DNA of 5,130 bases from Solirubrobacterales bacterium. Its GTDB lineage: Bacteria > Actinomycetota > Thermoleophilia > Solirubrobacterales > Solirubrobacteraceae. The translations under genes were made by a program, and so were the position numbers. Positions within the stretch are counted from its first letter, which is position 1. Each line of letters starts with the position of its first letter. The notes under the pieces are model-generated. The model saw nothing but the letters and a program-made list of their open reading frames with translations. It searched no databases and was not told the origin of the DNA. This document shows, one piece after another, positions 1 to 5,074 of this stretch. The DNA lies in contig JAOPZU010000425.1 in the NCBI GenBank assembly GCA_025963955.1, positions 1 through 5,130 of the forward strand, read 5' to 3'.

Positions 1-207
1 GGCGGCGCCGACGGGGACCGGATCGCCGCCTGGCTGGCGCAGCAGCGCCGCCGCCAGGCGCTCGTCGACGAGCTGGCCGCGGCCTTCGCCGCTCAGCAGG
101 ACGCGCGCATCTCCACCCTGTCCCAGCGCATCGACGCGCTGAACGCGGCGGGCACGGCCTTCGCCGCCCGCCACGGCCTGGGGGCCTGCGCCCGGACTGT
201 CGCCTGA
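1..207 (+). CDS. C-terminal fragment of an unrecognised Ala-rich helical protein
   Basis: Frame 1 is open from the window edge to a TGA at 205-207, giving 68 visible residues; the start lies outside the window. The fragment is rich in Ala, Arg and Gln with regularly spaced hydrophobics (for example 'LVDELAAAFAAQQ' and 'ISTLSQRIDALNAAG'), so it is probably one or two long helices or a coiled coil. It ends 'FAARHGLGACARTVA'. A helical tail closing on a short 'GL..C' motif is, as I recall, common in small secreted or lipoprotein-like hypothetical proteins of Thermoleophilia, but no N-terminus or lipobox is visible to test that. Only 24 bp separate its stop from the stop of the convergent gene on the other strand. 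The gap holds a GC palindrome (CCGGGCCCGG, 214-223) but no obvious looped terminator. I am fairly sure it is coding and do not know its function. Confidence 0.6.
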   Translation, partial: GGADGDRIAAWLAQQRRRQALVDELAAAFAAQQDARISTLSQRIDALNAAGTAFAARHGLGACARTVA

Positions 208-231
208 GTCAGCCCGGGCCCGGCCGCTCGC

Positions 232-1530
232 TCAGCCTCGGCGGACGACCTTCTTCTTCGCCTTCGGCAGCTTCGAGGTCACGCTCTTGGTGCTGAGCTT
301 GCCCCCGGGCAGGACCGCAGAGAGCGTGAACTTCGTGGTCTTCCGCTTCAGCGCCCGGCGGGCGGTCGTGTCGAGCTTCACCGTGGCCGCCGCAGTGCCG
401 CCCGGCAGGATGCTCACGAGCGACGAGGTCCCGGCCAGGCTGCTGCCGCGGTACGCCGCGAGGAACGTCTTGCAGGCCGGCCCCGTCACGGGGCAGCTCA
501 GGGTGACGCGGACCTTGCCGCTCTTCCGGTCCACCCGCAGGCTCGCGATGCGGGCGCTGCCGACAGCCGGAGCACCCCCCACCGCCCCCGGCTTGGGCGT
601 CACGACGCCCGTGGTGGGCGGGGTCGTCGGCTTCGTCGTCGTCGTGACGGGGGTCGGCTTCGTCGTCGTGACGGGGGTCGGCGTGGGCGTGGTCGTCGTG
701 ACCGGCTTCGGCGCGAGCTGGGTCGCCAGACTCGCCGCGGCGACCTGCACGTCCGTCGGCACGCCGGGCGTCGCTGCGAGCGATCCGAGGGTGGACGCGA
801 CGACGCTCAGCAGGTCGTCGCTCACCCCGGCGTCGCCGACGGCATCGACCTGGTCGGCCAGGCTCGTCAGTGCGCTCGCCAGCGGGGTGCCCGTGGCGGC
901 CTGGGCGAGCTGCCTCAGCAGGTCGGTGATCGGCTTCAGCGCACCGCCGGTCGGGACCGTGCCCGCGGGCAGCCCCCCAACGGGAAGCCCGGTGACGAGG
1001 CCGGTAAGACCGGGCAGCAGGGAGGTCATCCCGGCCAGGGGGTCCGCACCGGCGCCGCCGGACAGGTTCCCGACGATGGGCAGCGCCGGCAGGCCGGCGA
1101 GAACCGCGGTCGGGTCGCCACCGCCGACGAGCGGCACGGAGCTGAGGACTGTGGTCAGCGCGCCCAGGCCCGGGAGGCTGGGCAGCGTCGTCGGGGCCGT
1201 CGTACCGCCCAGGACGCCGCTCACGACGCCGCCGACGACGGGGAGCGAGGAGACCACGGGGATCGTCGGGACGGTGACCGGCGAGCTGGGCGACGTCGTC
1301 GTGGACGTCGTGCCGCCCAGGACGCCGCTCACGACGCCGCCGACGACGGGGAGCGAGGAGACCACGGGGATCGTCGGGAGGGTGATCGGGAGGCCGAGCA
1401 GGCCGTCCGGGGTTGCGGAGGGCGCCGCGGGGGTGTCGGCGGCGCCCGCGCCGGCGGGCAGCACGCCTGCGCCGAGGCCGAGCGCTGCGGTGGTGGCGCC
1501 GAGGGTGAGCGCGCGACGGTGTAGCGACAT
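232..1530 (-). CDS. Secreted low-complexity protein with 36-aa tandem repeat, Thr/Pro linker and C-terminal two-Cys domain
   Basis: This encodes 432 aa and I do not recognise a named family. The order is: a signal peptide at residues 1-30 (basic 'MSLHRRA', hydrophobic Ala/Gly/Leu core, likely cleavage near 'AGA-AD'; the Arg pair leaves Tat export possible); a Val/Gly/Pro/Thr-rich region at about 45-195 containing two nearly identical copies of 'PTIPVVSSLPVVGGVVSGV' starting at residues 52 and 88, then degenerate 'LPxLP..G' segments; a probably helical Leu/Ala region at about 196-272; a Thr/Pro/Lys linker at about 275-315; and a C-terminal domain at about 325-432 of alternating beta character with Cys346 and Cys353 ('SCPVTGPAC') and a very basic tail ('KAKKKVVRRG'). 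The ATG at 1530 is chosen because it begins a good signal peptide and lies 5 nt after GGAGG; a GTG at 1611 would extend the frame but bury the signal. The product is likely extracellular or wall-associated. A structural or adhesive role is a guess. The gene is separated from ppk1 by about 200 bp and a hairpin, so it is probably its own unit. Confidence 0.8.
   Translation of the reverse strand: MSLHRRALTLGATTAALGLGAGVLPAGAGAADTPAAPSATPDGLLGLPITLPTIPVVSSLPVVGGVVSGVLGGTTSTTTSPSSPVTVPTIPVVSSLPVVGGVVSGVLGGTTAPTTLPSLPGLGALTTVLSSVPLVGGGDPTAVLAGLPALPIVGNLSGGAGADPLAGMTSLLPGLTGLVTGLPVGGLPAGTVPTGGALKPITDLLRQLAQAATGTPLASALTSLADQVDAVGDAGVSDDLLSVVASTLGSLAATPGVPTDVQVAAASLATQLAPKPVTTTTPTPTPVTTTKPTPVTTTTKPTTPPTTGVVTPKPGAVGGAPAVGSARIASLRVDRKSGKVRVTLSCPVTGPACKTFLAAYRGSSLAGTSSLVSILPGGTAAATVKLDTTARRALKRKTTKFTLSAVLPGGKLSTKSVTSKLPKAKKKVVRRG
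586..708 (-). repeat. Thr/Pro-coding microrepeat (linker) in the secreted-protein gene
   Basis: This stretch encodes residues 275-315 of the secreted protein, made almost entirely of Thr, Pro, Val and Lys in repeats such as 'PVTTTTPTPTPVTTTKPTP'. On the plus strand it appears as iterated 'ggcttcgtcgtcgtgacgg' units (for example near 628-685). Such linkers are usually extended, possibly glycosylated spacers in actinobacterial exported proteins. Here it separates the helical region from the C-terminal domain. The short tandem units make it prone to length change. Confidence 0.75.
1198..1389 (-). repeat. Two tandem copies of a 108-bp (36-residue) repeat inside the secreted-protein gene
   Basis: Positions 1205-1271 and 1313-1379 are identical over 67 bp at a 108-bp offset. 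The match continues outward as 1198-1281 against 1306-1389 with only three mismatches (1204/1312, 1272/1380 and 1278/1386). The duplicated part encodes the 'PTIPVVSSLPVVGGVVSGV' segment plus 'LGGTT'; the remainder of each period is a variable Thr/Ser/Pro spacer. Near-identity at synonymous positions points to recent duplication or gene conversion rather than old divergence. Copy number may vary between strains. Confidence 0.9.
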
Positions 1531-1702
1531 TTGTGCCTCCAGGGGCGGAACGTACGGATCGGGATGACACGGCGGACGCCTGCGGGCGCCGGTCTCTCCC
1601 CCTGTCGGCACGCCCTTGGTGCAGCGGACACCGCAGTGGACGGATGACCTACTGCGATTCAGAGGCAGCCCGGTCAGCGACGCCCCGTGAGCACACCGCC
1701 GG
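1531..1702 (-). promoter_or_regulatory. Leader/promoter region of the secreted-protein gene
   Basis: This is non-coding sequence between the ppk1 terminator-like hairpin and the secreted-protein gene, and it should contain that gene's promoter and 5' leader. I could not find a convincing -35/-10 pair. It is somewhat less GC-rich around 1636-1672 than the flanking genes. On the minus strand it contains an imperfect inverted repeat at 1566-1594 (GAC-CGGCG pairing with CGCCG-T-GTC, with one bulge and a 12-nt loop) about 36 nt before the start codon, and a small GCGG/CCGC hairpin at 1624-1634. No known riboswitch class could be matched by eye. The regional call follows from position and the structure is only suggestive. 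Confidence 0.4.
1536..1540 (-). promoter_or_regulatory. Ribosome binding site of the secreted-protein gene
   Basis: The minus strand reads GGAGG, then CACAA, then ATG at 1530. This is a canonical Shine-Dalgarno sequence with a 5-nt spacer. It decides the start in favour of 1530 over the in-frame upstream GTG at 1611, which would put 27 Arg/Pro-rich residues ahead of the signal peptide. Confidence 0.8.
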
Positions 1703-1728
1703 CCGGAGCGCCGCCCGCGGCGCTCCGG
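1703..1728 (-). terminator. Strong GC hairpin after ppk1, likely transcription terminator without U-tract
   Basis: A perfect 11-bp stem (CCGGAGCGCCG at 1703-1713 pairing with CGGCGCTCCGG at 1718-1728) encloses a 4-nt loop. It starts just 3 nt past the ppk1 stop codon on the minus strand. No T-run follows, so it is not a textbook Rho-independent terminator, but hairpins without a U-tract are common at gene ends in high-GC actinobacteria. It may instead protect the 3' end of the polyP operon mRNA. The hairpin is seen directly; the terminator role is inferred from its position. Confidence 0.6.
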
Positions 1729-1731
1729 GGC

Positions 1732-3873
1732 TCAGCCCGTCTGCGTCTCCGCCGCGCGCGCGATGTGGCCGAGCATCATCTCGCGGTGCACCGAGCGCGG
1801 CTCCGGCCGGTCCGGATCGGACGGCTTACGGGTCCACTGCCCGTCCGCGCCGAGCGTCCACGAGTTCGTGTCGTCCGCCAGGCAGCGCTCCACGGCGTCC
1901 ATGACGTCGGCCTTCAGGACGGGGTCCCCGATCGGCGTCAGCAGCTCGACGCGGGTGTCCAGGTTGCGCGGCATCAGGTCGGCCGAGCCGATGTAGACCG
2001 TCGACTCGTCCCCGCGCTCGAAGGCGAAGACGCGTGAGTGCTCGAGGAAGCGCCCGACGACCGACGTCACCCGGATCGTCTCGCTGACGCCGGGCAGCCC
2101 GGGCACCAGGCAGCACACCCCGCGGATGTTCAGCTCGACGGGGACCCCGGCGCGGGAGGCGTCGTAGAGGCCGCGGATGCAGCGGCGGTCCACGAGCGCG
2201 TTCATCTTCATGACGATGCGGGCGTGCTCGCCGCGCTCGTGGGCGGCGATCGTCCGGTCGATCTCGCGCAGGATGCCGTCGCGGAGATGCGCCGGCGCGA
2301 CGAGGACCTTGCGGTAGCGCCGCGGCCGCGCGAAGCCGGTCAGGAAGTTGAACATGTCGGCCACGTCCGCGGCGATCTGCGGGTCGCAGGTGAAGAGGCC
2401 GAAGTCGGTGTAGAGGCGCGCGGTCTTCGCGTGGTAGTTGCCCGTGCCGACGTGCACGTAGTGGCGCACGCCGTCGCCCTCGCGGCGGACGACCAGGACG
2501 CACTTGGCGTGGGTCTTCAGCGCGGGATGGCCGTAGACGACGTGGACGCCGGCCTCCTCCAGCTTGCGCGCCCAGGTGATGTTCGCGCGCTCGTCGAAGC
2601 GCGCCTTCAGCTCCACAAGCGCGACGGCCTGCTTGCCGCGTTCGGTCGCCGCGACGAGGGCCGGCACCAACGGCGAGTCGTCGCTCGTGCGGTACACGGT
2701 CTGCTTGATGGCGAGGACGTCCGGGTCGGCGACCGCCTGCTCCACGAAGCGCTCGACCGAGGTGGCGAAGCTGTCGTAGGGGTGGTGGACGAGGACGTCG
2801 CCGTGGCGCATCGCGTCGAAGATGTCGCCGCGGCCACCGTCCTCCCCCTGCAGCCGCGGCTGCGTGACGGACACGAACGGCGGGTCGCGCAGCTCCGGGA
2901 AGCCCGGCACCTTGACGATCTGCCACAGGTCGTTCGTGTCGAGCAGCCCGCGCTCCACGTAGATCTGACGGGCCTCCACGTCGAGCGCGTTCGTCAGCTC
3001 CTCGCGCAGGTGCAGCGGCATCCGCGCGTCGACCTCCACGCGCACGACCTCCCCGAAGCGGCGGCGGCGCAGCTCGGCCTCGACGGCGCGCAGCAGGTCG
3101 TCCGCCTCGTCGCTCACCTCGAAGTCGGCGTCGCGGGTGACGCGGAAGTAGCCGTGGTCGAGGATCTCCATCCCCGGGAAGAGCGCGTCGAGGTTCGCGG
3201 CGATGACCTCCTCCAGCGGGACGAAGGTCGCCTCGTCGCCGTGGCCGTCGCCGACCGTGACGAAGCGCGGCAGCATCTCCTTCGGCACCTTCACCCGCGC
3301 GAACAGGACGGTCTGCGTGACCGGATCCCGGACGAGGACCGCGAGGCTCAGCGAGAGGTTCGAGATGTAGGGGAACGGGCGCCCGAGGCCGACGGCCAGC
3401 GGCGTGAGGACCGGGAAGATCTGCCGGCGGAAGCGGGCCTGGACGTCCGCGCGCTGCGCTTGATCGAGGTCCGCGATCGAGACGATCCGGATCCCGTGCT
3501 CCTCCAGGGCGGGCCGCAGCTCGTCCAGGCAGGTGGCGACGCGCTCGGTCAGGCCGACGACGCGCTCGCGGATCGCGTCGATCGTCTCCGTCGGACGGCG
3601 GCCGTCCGAGCCGCGGTCGTTGAGCCCGGCGTCGACCTGGTCATGCAGGCCGGCGACGCGGATCATGAAGTACTCGTCCAGGTTGGACGTGAAGATCGCC
3701 GTGAACTTCAGGCGCTCCAGCAGCGGGACGCGCGTGTCCTCGGCCAGCTGCAGGACGCGGTCGTTGAAGTCCAGCCAGCTGAGCTCGCGGTTGAAGTAGA
3801 GCGCGGAGGCGTCCGGATCCCCGGGGGGGCCGATCACGTCGGAAGCGGTGGGCTCGAGCTGCTGATCGGTCAT
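1732..3873 (-). CDS. ppk1: Polyphosphate kinase PPK1
   Basis: The 713-aa product is full length for the PPK1 family, which reversibly transfers the ATP gamma-phosphate onto a growing polyphosphate chain through a phosphohistidine. The N-domain opens with 'FNRELSWLDFNDRVLQLA' (residues 27-44), whose Asn37 matches the ATP-contacting position, followed by 'FTSNLDEYFMIRVAG' (61-75). The head domain covers about 120-325. The two PLD-like catalytic domains contain 'IKQTVYRTS' (389-397; Arg395), 'ELKARFDERANI' (421-432; Arg425), 'ALKTHAKCVLV' (451-461; His455, the predicted phosphorylated His), 'YVHVGTGNYHAKTARLYTD' (472-490), 'IRGVCCLVPGLPGVSE' (583-598), 'GRFLEHSR' (607-614; second conserved His612) and 'GSADLMPRNLDTRVEL' (629-644). 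All key residues seem intact. The ATG at 3873 overlaps the TGA of the upstream CHAD gene as ATGA, implying translational coupling. A GAGG Shine-Dalgarno sits only 1 nt from the ATG, unusually close. A C7 run occurs in codons 15-17. Confidence 0.97.
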   Translation of the reverse strand: MTDQQLEPTASDVIGPPGDPDASALYFNRELSWLDFNDRVLQLAEDTRVPLLERLKFTAIFTSNLDEYFMIRVAGLHDQVDAGLNDRGSDGRRPTETIDAIRERVVGLTERVATCLDELRPALEEHGIRIVSIADLDQAQRADVQARFRRQIFPVLTPLAVGLGRPFPYISNLSLSLAVLVRDPVTQTVLFARVKVPKEMLPRFVTVGDGHGDEATFVPLEEVIAANLDALFPGMEILDHGYFRVTRDADFEVSDEADDLLRAVEAELRRRRFGEVVRVEVDARMPLHLREELTNALDVEARQIYVERGLLDTNDLWQIVKVPGFPELRDPPFVSVTQPRLQGEDGGRGDIFDAMRHGDVLVHHPYDSFATSVERFVEQAVADPDVLAIKQTVYRTSDDSPLVPALVAATERGKQAVALVELKARFDERANITWARKLEEAGVHVVYGHPALKTHAKCVLVVRREGDGVRHYVHVGTGNYHAKTARLYTDFGLFTCDPQIAADVADMFNFLTGFARPRRYRKVLVAPAHLRDGILREIDRTIAAHERGEHARIVMKMNALVDRRCIRGLYDASRAGVPVELNIRGVCCLVPGLPGVSETIRVTSVVGRFLEHSRVFAFERGDESTVYIGSADLMPRNLDTRVELLTPIGDPVLKADVMDAVERCLADDTNSWTLGADGQWTRKPSDPDRPEPRSVHREMMLGHIARAAETQTG

Positions 3874-3890
3874 ACCTCACTTGAGGGTAG
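3870..3890 (-). promoter_or_regulatory. CHAD2/ppk1 ATGA overlap with SD-containing mini-hairpin
   Basis: On the minus strand the end of CHAD2 reads CCTC-AAGT-GAGG-T-ATGA. The TGA ends CHAD2 and the ATG starts ppk1. The GAGG is the only plausible Shine-Dalgarno for ppk1 and can pair with CCTC across a 4-nt loop (3875-3878 with 3883-3886). A ribosome finishing CHAD2 would open this stem, which fits coupled translation. The stem is only 4 bp, so the regulatory reading is inference; the overlap is certain. Confidence 0.55.
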
Positions 3891-4493
3891 GGCGGCCGCG
3901 CCCGGTTCCACGTGAAGTTCGTGTGAAAGCGCAGCCGTCGCCCGCTCGCCGATCGCGAACCCCAGACGGGCGCGGAAGCCCTCGCGCTCGAGCTCGAGCC
4001 ACAGCTCGAGGAAGCGGGCGAAGAGCAGCTCGCGCCGGGCGCGCAGGTAGACGGCCATCGACGCCAGACCGCGGTGGGCGCCCGCGTGCGGTGCGGTCGC
4101 GGCGACGCCCGCCGGGTCGAGGTCCGTCGCGCCGGCGGCGTTTGCCGCGGCGATCAGCGCGGCCACATCCGCCGCTCGCGTCTCGTCGGCCAGCTCCAGG
4201 ACGAGCGGCAGCGTCACGTCGCAGTCGTGGATCTCCCCGAGGATGCTCTGCAGCGCCTTGGTGCGCAGCGCGGCCGGGGCCGCGTAGGGGCCGAAGAGGT
4301 CGCAGGAGATCTCGAGGATGTACCGCAGGCGCTTGGCGGCGATGCGCATGTCGTGCAGCTCGGTGACGTTGGCCGGGTCCTCGGCCGCGGGCATGAACGC
4401 GCACAGCTCGGCCAGGCGGACGGTGACAATGCGCTCGAGGCTGTCCGCCAGCGGCGCCTCGGGCTTCAGCCCCTTCACGCGTGCGGCCTTCAT
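3870..4493 (-). CDS. CHAD domain protein, C-terminal-half type (CHAD2)
   Basis: The 207-aa protein belongs to the CHAD (conserved histidine alpha-helical domain) family, known as a polyphosphate-binding module built from two pseudo-symmetric four-helix bundles. It opens 'MKAARVKGLKPEAPL', then has 'LHDMRIAAKRLRYILEI' (residues 46-62; His47 and the Arg/Lys face) and 'LQSILGEIHDCDV' (81-93). This is the signature normally found in the second half of a CHAD domain. A further basic helix pair lies near 'YLRARRELLFARFLELW' (149-165). No signal peptide or membrane segment is visible, so it is probably cytosolic. The ATG at 4493 overlaps the stop of CHAD1 as ATGA, which fixes the start; only a weak GGGGAA lies upstream. 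The stop overlaps the ppk1 start in the same way. The last codons (CTA, TCA, AGT, GTA) are unusually A/T-ending for this DNA. The likely role is polyP binding together with CHAD1, adjacent to PPK1; that partnership is inferred. Confidence 0.9.
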   Translation of the reverse strand: MKAARVKGLKPEAPLADSLERIVTVRLAELCAFMPAAEDPANVTELHDMRIAAKRLRYILEISCDLFGPYAAPAALRTKALQSILGEIHDCDVTLPLVLELADETRAADVAALIAAANAAGATDLDPAGVAATAPHAGAHRGLASMAVYLRARRELLFARFLELWLELEREGFRARLGFAIGERATAALSHELHVEPGAAALPSSEV

Positions 4494-5005
4494 GCCGGTT
4501 CCCCGTCGACGGTCTCGGGCTCCGCGACGGTCCCGCGGGCGTCGGCCACCAGGAGCGCCAGGCGCGCCTCCAGGTCGTTCTCGGCGATCGCCTCCAGGCC
4601 GGCCGCCAGGATCGCGTTGCCCGCGGCCTGCTGTCCGCGCAGCCGCGCGCCGAAGAGCTCGATGCCCGGGCCGTCGGCCGGGTCCATGGCCGCCGCGAAC
4701 GCGGCCAGGTCCTCGAGCTGGACGTCGGGGTCGCGGCGGGCGCCGAGCGCGTCCGCGAGCGCCTTGACGTCCTTCACGACGGACTTCAGCTCGCGCTCGG
4801 GGAAGCAGGCGGCGTAGATCTCGAGCACGGCCCGCAGTCGCCGGGTCGCGACGCGCATGTCGTGGACCGGCTTGATGTCCTCGGTCTCCAGCGCCCGCCC
4901 CGCGTGCGCGAAGACCTCCGCGGCCCGGACCTCGACCGTCAGCGCCGCGGCCTCCGCGAACGGCAGCTCGGCGTGAAGCCCCTCGATGGGTCGTGCCTTG
5001 GCCAT
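4490..5005 (-). CDS. CHAD domain protein, N-terminal-half type (CHAD1)
   Basis: The 171-aa protein contains one CHAD half-repeat. It has a leader 'MAKARPIEGLHAELPFAEAA', the motif 'VHDMRVATRRLRAVLEIY' (residues 47-64; His48 and the RRLR basic face) and 'DALGARRDPDVQLEDL' (85-100), the signature usual for the first half of a CHAD domain. A helix with 'LRGQQAAGNAILAAGLEAI' (122-140) follows, then an acidic, probably disordered tail ending 'GEPA'. It is about half the length of a normal CHAD domain (roughly 250-300 aa), with the missing half apparently supplied by the next gene. The ATG at 5005 is the only in-frame ATG or GTG between the upstream stop and the conserved region; a weak GGACGGGG lies directly before it. 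The gap to the upstream ppx-like gene is 69 nt with no clear terminator, so co-transcription is likely. Expected to be cytosolic and polyP-binding; the family assignment is strong and the partner role is inferred. Confidence 0.88.
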   Translation of the reverse strand: MAKARPIEGLHAELPFAEAAALTVEVRAAEVFAHAGRALETEDIKPVHDMRVATRRLRAVLEIYAACFPERELKSVVKDVKALADALGARRDPDVQLEDLAAFAAAMDPADGPGIELFGARLRGQQAAGNAILAAGLEAIAENDLEARLALLVADARGTVAEPETVDGEPA

Positions 5006-5074
5006 CCCCGTCCAGTGTCTCAGACGGCGAGCAGGCCCCGTGCACGAGCCGATTCCGGGTCCCCGCGGGCCGGG

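Noticed and set aside
208..231. Bidirectional terminator in the convergent 24-bp gap
   Set aside because: The CCGGGCCCGG palindrome has no loop and no flanking T or A runs, so it is not distinguishable from GC-rich background.
287..1567. Plus-strand open frame (426 codons) opposite the secreted-protein gene
   Set aside because: It mirrors the repeats and Thr/Pro linker of the minus-strand gene. The minus-strand frame has a signal peptide, a good Shine-Dalgarno and a Cys-containing domain, while the plus frame has none of these.
1531..1611. Upstream GTG start at 1611 for the secreted protein
   Set aside because: It would add 27 Arg/Pro-rich residues ahead of a clear signal peptide, while the ATG at 1530 has a well-spaced GGAGG.
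1531..1702. A ydaO-type (c-di-AMP) or cobalamin riboswitch, suggested by 'GCCGACAGGGGGAGAGACC' on the minus strand
   Set aside because: Only short pieces resemble the conserved boxes. The remaining conserved segments and their order are missing, so a call would be unsupported.
2038..3915. Long plus-strand open frame (625 codons) opposite ppk1
   Set aside because: It lies antisense to a PPK1 gene with all catalytic motifs intact. Its translation is biased to Asp, Val, Arg and Ala, as expected from the complement of GC-rich codons, and shows no domain.
3870..5045. A single 391-aa protein starting at a GTG at 5045 in the CHAD2 frame
   Set aside because: Upstream of 4493 this frame gives an Arg/Gly/Pro-rich shadow of CHAD1. 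The genuine CHAD motif there lies in the other frame, and the ATGA overlap supplies a proper CHAD2 start.
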